Shown piece by piece: positions 11,706 through 23,432 of a stretch of DNA of 60,000 bases (the first letter of the stretch is position 1; each line of letters starts with the position of its first letter). The notes under the pieces were generated by a model. It ran no database searches. It had not been told where the DNA came from and saw only the letters and a list, made by a program, of their open reading frames with translations. The stretch is from Neocallimastix lanati (nom. inval.) (Eukaryota > Neocallimastigomycota > Neocallimastigomycetes > Neocallimastigales > Neocallimastigaceae), in contig JACVTC010000076.1 in the NCBI GenBank assembly GCA_016946835.1, positions 329,001 to 389,000 of the forward strand, written 5' to 3'. The translations under genes were made by a program, and so were the position numbers.

Positions 11706-11949
11706 AATAATATATATATAAGATAATAAAAATATATAAAATAATATAATTAATAAAAACAATTTTTATAAATAATATTCAACTATATTAATTAATATAA
11801 AATAAAGGGATAATATTAATTAATATGTAATATAATATTAATTAGGTTATGAACGGTACAAGGATTTAAGGAGTACAAATTATTTTTTTTAATTAAATTA
11901 TTATTTTTATAGTATTGAATATAAATTAATTTGTATCAAATCTTTGACA
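11706..11949 (-). repeat. Truncated 3' LTR of chromovirus B
   Basis: Matches the right-hand part of the 5' LTR (17315-17556), with the shared end TTTGTATCAAATCTTTGACA. The rest of the LTR is missing and U copy 2 sequence takes its place. Confidence 0.8.
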
Positions 11950-12154
11950 ACGCTCTCTCTAAGAATTCGAATTCCAGGTGAATTCAGGAATACTAATATT
12001 TTTGATATTAGTTTATTCAAAATAGTACTCAAGAAGTATTTGAAATTCACTTGAACATAAATGTTCAATTGGCCATGTGAATTTCAAACTAGTTGGAGAA
12101 ATAAATTGTGTTGAATATATATTTTTAAAAGAAATTTTTTTTTTTTTTTTTTAA

Positions 12155-15100
12155 TTAAAAACTATATGAAATCGAGACTGGTTTCCTATTATTATTGATG
12201 TATTTAATAAAAATATTTTGGTTTCTTGGATTATCCTCAACTTCAGAAGAAGGTACCCAATAATAGGAGGAACGATATTTATAACGGATTTTATATTCGT
12301 ATTGTTTCTTCTTATAGTTAGTTCTAAAACCCGCAATTTCAATAATATCCTTAATAGACTCAGGATCTTTATATCGTTTTCTAAACTTTTCAGGTACTGG
12401 TGTGAATGGTTCGAGTTCAGAGACGTGGAAAACGTTATGATGCTTAGGAAAGGGTGAATTTTTAAGTTCAATTTCATAATTATTATTATGTAAAACATTG
12501 GTTACTTTGTATGGACTATATTTGCATGGAGCTAGTTTTGAGCTTAATTCAATATTTAACGAAGGGGGAGCTTGAATCCACACCAAGTCGTCAATGTTGT
12601 AAGAAGGAGCGGTAATTCTTTTTCTATCAGCAGAGCGTTTATATAGCTCTTGGGATCGGTGAAGAACTTCTTTAACATGGTTAAAACTTTCATAAACTTT
12701 TTGAACCATTTTATGATTAATGTTACAAGTAGGGAGTAGTGTATATTCATCCATGTAAGGATGAAATCCATAGTTGATAAAAAAGGGAGTTTCGTTAGTG
12801 GAAGGATGAATGGAGTTGTTATAAAAAAATTCAACAAGTGGAAGAAAATCAACCCAATCATCATGATAGAAGGATCTTGAGAAGCAGCGAAGGTATTGTT
12901 CGATGTAAAAATTGCATCGTTCAACTTGACCTACGGTTTCATGGTGGTCAGTGATAGCTATTTTCGATTTAATATTTAATAAGAATAGAAATTCTTGCCA
13001 AAGTTCACTCGTAAACTGTGAACCTTTATCCGTAATAATATCATAGGGTAGACCATGGAGCTTATATATATTATTGATAAAAGCTTTAGCTATTTGTACG
13101 GAATTTGGAATATCTTTGAAGGGAATAAGGTGTATCATTTTTGAAAATCTATCAACTACAACCATAATCACCGTATTACCTTTGGATGGTGGAAGACCAC
13201 ATAAGAAATCAATTTCGATTGATTTCCAAGGTCTTTCTGGAACGTCAAGCGGTTGAAGTAACCCAAATTTACTGTACCTAGATTTTTTGTTTCTCATACA
13301 TGTTTCACACGACTTTACAAAATTCTTAACATCATCTTCCATCTTGGGCCACCAAAAGTTTCTTGAGATTAACTCCAAAGTTCTTTTGACACCAAGATGA
13401 CCCGCAGTAGGATTCTCATGATAACGAGTTAAAATATCTAAACGAAGTTGATCTGGTATGTAAATAAGATTGATGTAGAATATTAAATCATTTTCTAATT
13501 TAAATTTATTCATTGTGAGGAATGGTTTATAAGGGAAACCTTGAGAGACATTATTTTCAGAAAAATATATACGAAGATCCTACGCAACCTTATCATTTTT
13601 TAAGTTTATTTTAATATTATTGAGAAGATCGTTAGTTATACTAATTAAACAGGGGATTTCACCAATATTCTTACTATCTAAGATGAACTCAGGTTTATCT
13701 TCTATATCTTCCTTTTGGTAGTCTGGTCTTCTGGATAACGAATCAGGTTTGCCATTCTTTTTGCCTTGGCGATAGATAAGTTCAAAGTAGTATTCTTGGA
13801 AGAACAGATGCCAACGATGTTGACGTTGATTACTTATCTTCCCTCCAAAGGTATATAGAAGATTTCTATGGTCAATAAAAGCTTTAATCTTGAATTTAGC
13901 ACCTAACAAAAGGTGACGCCATGATGGGAAAGCTTCTTTAATGATAAAAGTTCCTTATCGGTAATCGAATAGTTTATTTCGGCATTGTTAAGACTTCGAG
14001 AAAAATAAGCAATAGAATGAAGCTTATTATCATTATCATACTGGGAAAGAACTGCTCCAATAGCAAAGTTCCTAGCATCACACTCAACAATAAAAGGTTT
14101 TGTTAAGTCAGGATGCATGAGGAGAGGGGAAGAAGTTAAACGTTTTTTGAGAATTGAGAAGGAGGTATCACAATCTTTAGACCAAACAAACTTCCTTCAT
14201 TTCTTGGTTAATGCATGCAAAGGTTTGGCAATAGCAGCAAAATTCCTTACGAATCTTCTATAGTAATTGCAAAGACCAAGAAACCTTTGAACCTCTTTTA
14301 CGTTTTTTGGCCATTCTTTGATTGATTTGATCTTCTTTGGATCAGTGGACACACCAGAGCCAGAAATGATATGCCCAAGGAATTTGACTTCCTCTTTATC
14401 GAATTCACATTTCGAAAGTTTAGCATATAAATTATTGTCAATAAGCTTTTTGAGAACCTATCGTACAGTTTGATGATGATCATCTAACGAATTAGAATAA
14501 AGAATGTTATCAAGGTAGAGTATTACCGATTTCTCTAAGAAAGGACGAAGGACAGAGTTAATAAAAGATTGGAAGATTGCAGGTGCATTTTTAAGACCAA
14601 ATGGCATTACTAAATATTCGTAATGTCCATACTTAGTACGGAAAGCTGTTTTATATTCATCGCCTTCCTTTATACGAATTAAATTATATGCGGAGCGCAA
14701 GTCTAATTTAGTAAAGTACTTGGCTCCTTTGACTCGTTCAATAATGTCGTTGATGAGCGGTAAAGGATAGGAATTTCTAATAGTAACCGCATTTAAACGT
14801 TTGTAGTCAACGCAGAGTCGGAGAGAACCATCACTCTTTTTCTGAAAGAGAACAGGATAGCCGGCTGGGGAGTGAGATTCTCTAATAAATCCTTTCTTTT
14901 CGTTTTCCTTTATGTAATCTTTTAAAACTTCTGATTCTTCCAATGTAAGCGGGTAGATTAGTCCATAATGTAAAGTAGCACCTGGTTGCAGATTGATCTC
15001 ACAGTCCGTTAAACGATGGGGAGGAAGCTTATCTGCTTTCTTTTTACTGAAGACTATTGCAAAGTTTTTATATTGTTCAGGAATATGCTTGATATTAGGT

Positions 15101-15714
15101 TCCTCAGAATCCTCTAATACCTTATTTGAAGGAAAAGAATAGATTAAAAAGTTGTAATTATAGGGTAATCCATCCTAAAAATTAATTGAATTCGCATTTT
15201 GTTTAAAATTCTTTATAATTTTTGATTTAAATTTTGAAATTTTAAAAGTAGAGTAAAGATAATGATTATCATAACTAAAATGTATTTTATAGTTATTCAT
15301 AAATTGATTTCCAAGGAGTAAATCCACTGGAATATGTTTTGACACAAAGAATTTTTCTTTAAATTTGATTAAATGAAACGTATTGTTAATTTTGATTTTT
15401 AGTTGAAAATTTAAAGACACAAATTCATTAATGGAATCTGTATCTCCACTGATACCTTTTATATATATTTTATTATTAAGTTTTTGAGGGACAAGATTTA
15501 ACCGAGAGATTAAATTGGTAGAAATAAAATTGCAGTAAGAACCACAATCTAACATTAATTTGATTTGCAATTTAATGTTTTTGTTCCTTTTGTTTATTGT
15601 TGGGATAAATGATTTAAATAAAAGGAAAGTATTAGGAAGAGGAGGGTTTAAAGTTGGATAATTATATTGAATAGTTTTAATCGGAGAGAACTTCTTGGGA
15701 AGTCCATTATCTAG
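12155..15714 (-). pseudogene. pol: Chromovirus B Pol, several nonsense codons and a frameshift
   Basis: After the frameshift heptamer the pol frame encodes a leader, a protease with LDCGS (Ser to Cys, about 15555), RT (LRLCVDYKRLNAV; box YLDN instead of YLDD with one residue lost after it, about 14500-14520), RNase H, HHCC, integrase core (TDKGSQF, GQVER) and chromodomain (YKIRYKYRSSYYWVPSSEV). In-frame stops lie at about 15175 (TAG), 14458 (TAG), 14196 (TGA) and 13580 (TAG). One indel near 13940 shifts the frame inside RNase H. The long surviving piece is 12155-13513, the integrase half. It is not functional. Confidence 0.9.
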
Positions 15715-16937
15715 TTTTTTGAGTTAATTTTTTGGACTTCGGTAACATAATTTTCTCGGTTATTGTAACTGGAATTAACCTTAGATTTATTATTATGGAA
15801 GTTATTATTTTTACTATGATTGTAATAATTGTTATTATTCTTACTCTTGTTTTCACTATTGGAATAAGAATGAGAGTTATTTCTCTTATAATTTTTATTG
15901 CTGGTTAATTGATTTATCTTTAATTTAGTTTTTTGAGAAGATTCAAACAATATGCACTTTGTTGTAATTTCTTCTATTTTCTTTGGAAACTTCTCCATTT
16001 TATTAATTTCTTCTTTAAATTTAGGATGAAGACCATTATAGAAAAATAATACTAATGGTTCTTCAGGCCAACCAAGATCAGCTGTTAATTTACGAAAAGA
16101 ATCAATATAGTCCTTAAGATTACCATGAGAATGTTTAATATTTACTAAATTAATTTTCTTTAACTTTTTGCTGACAACATCAGGAAAAGCTTCTTTTAAT
16201 TCATTAAGAAGAGTCTCTAAGGAAGCAGGAGAACTACTGGAATATTTTGTTTGGTACCAACTTCTAGCAGCTTCTCTTAATCTTGATTGCACAAAGTTGA
16301 TTTTCGAATCTTCAGGCCAAGACTTACATGGATAGGTTTTAAATGTGTTCCCACACAGTTGAACAGAAAAGTTCGGTTTCAGAAACATCACCTGAAAAAA
16401 AACCTGGATCGGGAACTTGAGGAATATTAATAGGGTAAACAGATTGCATGATAACATCATGATCATTGTCATATTTTGTAGTAGTTGAGATATTATCCTC
16501 AAAAACAGAATGGAGGTTTATCGTAGGATTTCCAGATGTCAACGGTTTCAACGAGGTAGGCACCAGAAGAAGTATTTTCTACTTGAGTTTTATTACATAA
16601 TTCATGCTTAAAGTACAGGGTAGCCTTTTTCAAAGATTCTAAAGAGGCCAATATTTCATTATTCATTTTATCATAAGCTCCGAATTGTTTCATTACCTCT
16701 TGATGGTAATTTTTGTAAGTCTTCTTTGGAAACGAAGTTTTCATTCACCCCAGAAACTATACTATTACAAGCTTGTGAGGTATCATTTTTTAACTGTTGA
16801 ACACCTTCTGCTAAAGTGGTACAAGCTTGAGTGGCTTCAGATCGCAATTGTTGTACTGAGTCTTCTTTATTCATATCCATTTCTTCATCCGATCTAGTGG
16901 AATACATTCCCGAGCGTCTTAGGCCAATTTTAGGCAT
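15711..16937 (-). pseudogene. gag: Chromovirus B Gag, frameshifted
   Basis: Begins near 16937 (MPKIGLRRSGMYSTRSDEE) with heptad-like repeats (VQQLRSEATQACTTLAEG). It passes through several frames between 16744 and 16339, then runs cleanly from about 16380 to 15711. The clean part is the capsid-like domain (NFVQSRLREAARSWYQTKY, PLVLFFYNGLHPKF) and an Asn/Lys/Ser-rich tail without a zinc knuckle. It ends with the codons TCA AAA AAC TAG. Homologous to Gag A. Confidence 0.85.
15714..15720 (-). other. -1 ribosomal frameshift heptamer, chromovirus B
   Basis: Gag codons TCA AAA AAC TAG contain A AAA AAC followed at once by the stop. The -1 frame continues CTA GAT AAT GGA into pol and encodes a peptide alike to that of chromovirus A (LDNGL... 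versus LIDGL...). Confidence 0.8.
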
Positions 16938-16960
16938 TCCAAGGAAGTTTCTATAATAGT

Positions 16961-16973
16961 GGTAAGATTATTG
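16961..16973 (-). other. Self-priming PBS of chromovirus B
   Basis: Sense CAATAATCTTACC. The core AATAATCTTAC is complementary to the sense LTR site GTAAGATTATT (complement of 17163-17173). Both partners differ from chromovirus A by the same G-to-A change. Confidence 0.7.
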
Positions 16974-17556
16974 TGGAGTTGGTACTTAGATTAAAGGGTA
17001 AACTTGGTTGGAAGCCTTTAATCTAATAACCTTATGGATTTTATTTTATTTTATAAATTTATTTATTCAAATTATAAAAATATTATTTTATTATTAAACT
17101 TTTAATTAACTATATTTTATTTAATATGTAATTTTTATAAAGTTATCAGATTATTTGTAAATAATAATCTTACAAAGATTTAAAAAAGAATATTTTTTAG
17201 TTCTTTTATATTTTTGAAAAACACTATAAAATATTTAATAATATATTTTAATAAATAACTAATTTAAAGATAACAATATAAAATATAATTTTAATATATA
17301 AATTAACCAAATAATATATATATAATATAAGATAATAAAAATATATAAAATAATATAATTAATAAAAACAATTTTTATAAATAATATTCAACTATATTAA
17401 TTAATATAAAATAAAGGGATAATATTAATTAATATGTAATCAATATTAATTAGGTTATGAACGGTACATGGATTTAAGGAGTACAAATTATATTTTTAAT
17501 TAAATTATTATTTTTATAGTATTGAATATAAATTAATTTGTATCAAATCTTTGACA
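16972..17556 (-). repeat. 5' LTR of chromovirus B
   Basis: 585 bp. Sense start TGTCAAAGATTTG, sense end AACTCCACA. The right boundary is fixed by comparison with the 3' LTR, where TTTGACA is followed by the PPT rather than by repeat E1. Confidence 0.85.
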
Positions 17557-18065
17557 AAAGGCTAAGATAACTTAACACCTCTCTATTTGAGTTGTTAATA
17601 ATAAACACTAAATTAATGATAATTATAACTATTATTTCCTATCACACTAGAATGTAGCGCAGCACTTTATAACTCTATCTGTTATCAGTTACTGGACTTA
17701 CACTGAGTAATATATTTTTATTTAATAATTATATTTTTATTTATTAATATTAATATTTATAATAACAATTTACGTTAATAGTAAAGCTAGTGCGTTACAG
17801 TTACATGTTCAATTATTATTTATACATGTTAATAATTTTATGATTGGTAAATAATTTAATTTAACTTAGTTTACTAATCACTAAATAAAATATATTTATC
17901 TAAGTATTTAACTATATAATTAACTATAAAAATAATAAATTTTAATGTACGAAAATAATAAAAGATTTTATTTGATTAGCCGAAATTGCTAACTGTTTAG
18001 AGATACATTACGTAACCAGAGGACTATCATTGGATAGGCTTGAAGTTACCATGTATCTGTTACAT
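17557..18065 (+). repeat. Structured repeat E, copy 1
   Basis: About 509 bp, clearly similar to 19114-19605 from AAAGGCTAAGATAA to CTGTTACAT. Non-coding. It contains a nested hairpin near its end: AGATACAT/ATGTATCT outside, GTAAC/GTTAC within, CTATC/GATAG innermost (18000-18058). A second partial inverted repeat surrounds GTGCGTTAC (about 17780-17805). It starts at the LTR edge of chromovirus B and ends where truncated gag D begins. Confidence 0.75.
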
Positions 18066-18398
18066 CAATATTTCATGATGCATGGACTTATCAACATGTT
18101 CAAAATTAGAAATGTCCTGATTAATTTGTAATATTAAACTTTCAATTTGACATAAAGCTAGCTGAGCACTTCTGAAGTCTATTGATCCGTTTAGCATTGA
18201 TTTTGTTACAGCAACTTTGTGAGAGTAGACGACCTGTTTTGCTTTGTTCATCTCTGATATCTTCGATTTTATTTTCTTCTTCATCTTGAGAATAAATTCA
18301 TTATATTCTTCAATTGTAACAAATTCTTCTTTTGGTAGCTTTAATATATCATTACTTGTTAATGATATATTAGGATCGGATCTAATTGTTGTGGACAA
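18066..18398 (-). pseudogene. gag: Chromovirus D Gag, N-terminal fragment
   Basis: ATG at 18398 begins MSTTIRSDPNISLTSNDILK. The 111 codons are rich in Lys and Glu and look like a coiled coil (FILKMKKKIKSKISEMNKAK). Assignment to gag rests on position: it follows an LTR and a self-primer PBS exactly as gag A, B and C do. It is cut at about the same codon as gag C, and here the downstream sequence is repeat E1. Sequence similarity to Gag A is weak. Confidence 0.6.
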
Positions 18399-18421
18399 CT
18401 TGAGGTAATCGATAGATTGTT

Positions 18422-18434
18422 GGTAGGATTATTG
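18422..18434 (-). other. Self-priming PBS of chromovirus D
   Basis: Sense CAATAATCCTACC, complementary to the sense LTR site GTAGGATTATTG (complement of 18659-18670). Both sides carry the same change relative to chromoviruses A and B. Confidence 0.7.
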
Positions 18435-19113
18435 TTAAAGTTTTGAGATAATTTGGTCTTAACGATTAGGTCAAGATGCCAAATTATAGTTTTTAATTAA
18501 TTTATTAATTTATAACTTAAATTTACTTTTATTTAAAACATATTGTTATTTAGTAAATTTTTATAATTAAGTTTTTATTTAAAATATAAATTTTATTTAA
18601 TCTTAATAATATTTTATTACATTATTATTTTATATAATTATTACTATAATTTAAATTGCAATAATCCTACAAACGATTAATCAAAGGATTTAAACATATA
18701 TTTATATAAAATAATTAATTATTAAAATACTAATTATTAATATGAATGTGTAATTGTATTAATATAAGTTTGATATTGATAATATAAAATAAGATAATAA
18801 TATAAATATTTAATATAAATAAAATATAAGAATCTAATATAACTAAATATTATATTTTATAATTAAAATATAATATATAGAGATTTTAATAATAAATTAA
18901 TATATGACAATCACGTATTTACATAATTTAATAAGATTAATTTCAATACGTTAATAATATTTAGTCAATTAGTTGGCCTAGACTATTTCCTAAATATTTT
19001 AATAAAGTCAATTTAATAATAATTATTATATATTATTATTTTAATATTGAAATTCAAATAACTGAATTATTGAAATTGAAATTGAATTGAAATTCAGTTA
19101 TTATCTTAATATT
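18433..19113 (-). repeat. LTR of chromovirus D
   Basis: Single LTR recognised from the PBS, the ATAATCCTACAAACG block, a TTGGCCTAGACTATTTCC block like that of A and C, and the inverted repeat around AATTCAGTTATT near its sense start. Its outer end is set only by the start of repeat E2, so that boundary is approximate. Confidence 0.65.
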
Positions 19114-19605
19114 AAAGGCTAAGATAATTTAACACTTCTCTATTCGAGTTCTTAAAATAAACACTAAAATTAATTATAATTATCTTTTTAAACATTTAAG
19201 AATATAGCGCAACACTTTATAACTTTATTCGTTATTAGTTACTGGGCTTACACTAGGTATTTATTTATTTATTAAATAATTATTTTTTATTTATTAATAT
19301 TAACATTTATTTTAACAATTTACGTTAATAGTAACGCAAGTGCGTTACAGTTACAAGTACAGTATTTTTATACATGCAAATAATTTAATGATTGGTAAAA
19401 TAATTTAATTTAACATAATTTACTAATCAATTAATAAAACTATTTATAACTAAATAACTATTAATATAATAACTATGAAATAATAAAATTTAATGTACAA
19501 AATTAAAGTTTATCTGATTCTGTGATTGCTAACTGTTTATAGATACATTACATAACCAGAGAACTATCATTGGATAGGCTTAATGTTACTATGTATCTGT
19601 TACAT
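19114..19605 (+). repeat. Structured repeat E, copy 2
   Basis: About 492 bp, pair of 17557-18065. It keeps the end hairpin (AGATACAT/ATGTATCT, CTATC/GATAG) and has a cleaner GTAACGC/GCGTTAC hairpin at about 19341-19358. It starts at the LTR D edge and ends a few bases before a solo LTR. Confidence 0.75.
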
Positions 19606-19611
19606 TAAATT

Positions 19612-20196
19612 TGATACGGTATTTCCTCATATACCACAAATTATTATAATTATAATATTTCTCCGTACAAATATGTTTTAAATATTATTTTATTATTATT
19701 TAATTATTATCTTTATTATCTTTATCAATATTACCTTTATTATTATATGAATATATATTATTAATTAATATTTTGCTATAAATAAATATTTTATTACAGT
19801 TTTATTATATTCTTTTTATATTTATATCATATATTTGTTAAATTTTATTTTATATTATGAACATTTTAATATTAATATTTATATCTAAAATTTTATTATT
19901 ATTTTATTGTTACACAAAATTACTTTTAACTAATCAATGTATTATCAAAATATATAAAATATTTTGTAATAATATTATTTTAAATCTCTCTCTTTTCTTT
20001 TTGTGTACTGGAGGAATATATAAATAAATGGATGAATAAATATATAGTTAAATAAATATTTAAATAAATAAATTAATAAATAATAAATCAATAAATAAAT
20101 AAATATTATATAAGTTTATATCACTTTTGAATAAGATTATTATCTATTAATACAATATATTATTATACATCCATCAATTTTAAAAAGTCCTGTACC
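19612..20196. repeat. Solo LTR with AAATT target duplication
   Basis: The segment starts TGATACGG and ends TGTACC (compare element 3, whose LTR also ends ATACC). It is flanked by AAATT at 19607-19611 and again at 20197-20201. It has no internal domain, so it is best read as an LTR left after recombination. The base after the right AAATT begins TGATACG, the start of another LTR-like sequence. Confidence 0.6.
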
Positions 20197-20201
20197 AAAT
20201 T

Positions 20202-20790
20202 TGATACGTGACCATTATAAAAATGGTATTTAGGTAGATTCTTTAGGTTAAATGTTAAGATAATAACTTAATTAATTTAAAAATTAATCCAAATGAATCA
20301 ATAAGAAATTTTGATTATAAATACTTAAGAAAATATAATGATAATGATAATAATATAAAGAAATTAATTCCTGATAATAATTATGTTAATTCAATTAAGT
20401 CTAGAATATATCCTTGTTTAAGAATATTGAGAATATTAGAAGAAAAAATCGAAGATATAAAAGAAGCTATCAAATACGCAGAAAAAGTTGAAAGAATTGA
20501 AAAGAAATTAAATTTAAATCTAAATAATATTTATTAGAATAATAATAATAATGAAATAATAATAATGAAATAATAATAATAATTGCAAAATGAATATATT
20601 AAATTACAATAAAAACAATAAGAATAATTAAATTAAGTGATATAGATATTATGAGATTATGAGTTAGGTCATAAAGCTATCAATTGTAGACACTCATTTA
20701 TATAATTAGCGGAATTAGAAAGTACTGGAAATAAAATAAAAGAAGAAATTTTATACCTGGAATTTGTAATAATTATAATAATAAAAATGT
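20202..20790 (+). pseudogene. gag: Gag relic of element 5
   Basis: The first about 90 bp (TGATACGTGACC...) look like a remnant LTR or leader. Then come broken frames: about 20292-20537 ends in a coiled-coil-like KYAEKVERIEKKLNLNLN segment. About 20660-20735 retains GHKAINC and LAELESTGN, matching the zinc-knuckle tail of element 1 Gag (GHRMQDC, LADMEASG). Stops and shifts are frequent. Confidence 0.6.
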
Positions 20791-22097
20791 ATGAATAAGA
20801 TGGTTAATATTTCAACACATTTGATTTCATCTCTTTTAGTCATAACTAATGAAGTGCTACATAATGAAAACGACGTTTCCATAGACAATATTATGTCTAA
20901 ACTGGAAATGATTTACTCTTTTGTAAATAAGTTACTAGAATATTTAAAAGCTGATGTAGAAAAATTATTTTTAGAATATGTTAGCGTTCTTTCGTTGAAA
21001 ACTAACAATTTAGGTTCGTCAAAGCTATATCCTCTTAGAATTAATTTAATACCAGGGATGATACCTATTAAATAGAGGGCCGTATTTCAAAAGTTCAAGT
21101 TTATGTACTTAAAAAGGAATTAAACTTATTAATAATACTCTAATTGTCCCTTCTAGATCGCCTTGGTCTTTACCCTGCAGTACTGGTACCAAAAAAGAAT
21201 GGTCAAGTGAAAAAGTGTGTATTAACTACAGGAAAATCAATAATTGTATATTAAAGATGTATATAAGCTTCCATTGATAGATGGTATACAAATCGTGGAA
21301 ATCGACTTATAATTGTTTTAGTGGACTACCTAATCAAATAGGTAGAAGCTGAACTGCTAGAAAAAACTGAATCAGAAAACGTATTTTAATTTTTAACGAA
21401 TGTGTTTACAGGACATGGAATAACAGAAACAATAATCACTGATAATGAATCACAATTTGTTGATGATAAAATAAAATCTTTTCTGGACTTAAATGACGCT
21501 TATGTACACCACATTAGTACATATCACCCTATGTCAAATGGAGAAGTAGAAAACCGTATCTGAGAGATCTCCAAATATTTAAGAGTACTAGGAAATAGTA
21601 ATAAAGAATGGGATGATGTTCTACCAAGTGCATTATGGGCACTTAGAACTTGTAAAAATGAAGTAACAAAATATAACAGTTTGGAACTATTGTATGGTAG
21701 AAGAGATTTACAATCATTTGAACTTTCAATTAATTAATGTTAATAAAAGACTACTTGAAGAAACTGATGAAGAATATTGCTTAAGAAAATTTATTAATCA
21801 TAATAAATGGATCAAAGAAGCAATAAACAATATTGAAACTACAATGAATTATGGAAGGACAGATGAAGACAAAAAGAAAGACTTAGAAGCTCTTTTAAAC
21901 CTGGAGATTTAGTATTAATAAGAAATTTTAATAGAAGAAAATTGGATCCATATTTATTAGGACTTCTAAAAATAATAAAATAACAATTTAATACTGTTAC
22001 TGTTTATGATCCTATCACAAATAAAATTACATAAAGGAATATACATTTAAAAAATGTTATTCCATATACTAATAGTTTTATAGAAATTAAAGATTAA
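20791..22097 (+). pseudogene. pol: Pol relic of element 5, RT and RNase H deleted
   Basis: Three pieces are recognisable in order. 20791-21075 is the pre-RT linker (LEYVSVLSLKTNNLGSSKLY and PGMIPIK, like the element 3 linker). About 21150-21290 is the start of RT (AVLVPKKNGQ). From about 21300 on there is integrase (LIIVLVDYL, TNVFTGHGI, YHPMSNGEVENRI, WDDVLPSALWALRTCKNEV, LVLIRNFNRRKLDPYLLG). Most of RT and all of RNase H are gone, and several stops interrupt the integrase. Same lineage as elements 1 and 3. Confidence 0.85.
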
Positions 22098-22380
22098 AGA
22101 AATAAAATAATTTATATTCTAAAAATAAAAAAAGTATAATATTAATAAAATAATAATAATAATAATAAAATAATAATAGTAATAATAATAATAAAAATAA
22201 TGAAAAAATAAAACTAAAATAAAAATAAATAAAAAAAAATTAATAATAACATTAATAATATGAAATATATTTAGGATTTTTTTTATTTAATTTTATTTAA
22301 TGATTTATAATAATATAATAAAACATAGGTAATTATTTTCATTTATTCTAATTCGACTTCAAGTAACGAAGTCTTTTCTA

Positions 22381-22394
22381 AAGAAGGGGCATTC
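22381..22394 (+). other. Polypurine tract of element 5
   Basis: AAGAAGGGGCATTC is followed by TGATACAAG, the PPT/LTR boundary pattern of this lineage. The 3' LTR begins at 22395, but I cannot place its end. Confidence 0.6.
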
Positions 22395-23395
22395 TGATAC
22401 AAGATATTATAAATAAGTTAATAAATAAATAAATAATAAATAAATAAATAAATAAAAAATATATAATAAAAAAAACAATCATATTAAATAATAAATAGTA
22501 AATAGTAAATAATAAATAATAAAAATAATCATATTAAATAATAAATAGTAAATAATAAATAATAAAAAAAAATCATATTAATTATTAATTATTATTATTA
22601 ATTTATGATTATCACGTGCAAAATAATAATGATATAAGAAACTTCTATTAATTACATTTTACATTCATACTTTACATATATTCTAAAAATGTTTAATTAA
22701 ACTTTTGTCTAATGAATAATTAAATAATTAATTATAAATTATATATAATTAAATATTTATGAAAACATTTCAAAAAATGTAAACAAATAAAAATGTATAC
22801 AATATGTATACAAAATCTATTTGTGCATACTATATAAAATTAAACTAAAATTATATGTTAAAAAGATGATTATTTAAATTATTAAGTTTTATATAAATTA
22901 TATATTATCATTATATTAACAATATATTAACAATGTATTAATAAATTTAATATATAAATATAATATATAAATAATATAATTTTCTTAATTATTAAGTTTT
23001 TTTTTAAATAAGAAAAAAAAAAATGTAATTAGAAAATTAAAATAAAAATTTATTTCAAAAGTGTACTTCTTTTGGAAAAAAGGAAAAAGAAGTTTCAAAA
23101 GAGTGTATGAATAAAAAGAACTCTATTTTAATTTAAATATTGTGTTTTTATTAGTGTTTTTTTTGTTGTATATTCACAATATAAAATTATTATTTTTATA
23201 TTTTGTTATATTTTATCTGATATTTTATTTATAAATAATAAAATACATTATTTATAATTTATCATAAAAGTTGTAAAATAATTCTTTTATGAAGACTTAG
23301 CATAACATTTTATTGATATAATAATTATATTAATACTGTTATCAATAATTATTATTATTTTTTATAAAAAATTAAAATATTAATAATTATTATAA

Positions 23396-23432
<37 letters not shown>

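Larger units (their letters stand above)
11706..17556 (-). mobile_element. Chromovirus B, degenerate
   Basis: Same plan as chromovirus A: 5' LTR 16972-17556, PBS, gag, -1 heptamer, pol with chromodomain, PPT 11950-11962 and a 3' LTR truncated to about 244 bp (11706-11949). Gag and pol carry several nonsense codons and frameshifts. The truncated 3' LTR meets U copy 2, and the intact 5' LTR meets repeat E1. Confidence 0.85.

Noticed and set aside
12151-12498. Alternative frames inside the integrase end of chromovirus B
   Set aside because: Shadow frames of the homologous integrase/chromodomain frame 12155-13513.
17557-17660. Homology between the starts of repeats E and U
   Set aside because: Shared words (GAGTT, AATAAACACTAAA) are short and AT-rich and the rest does not align; kept as two repeats.
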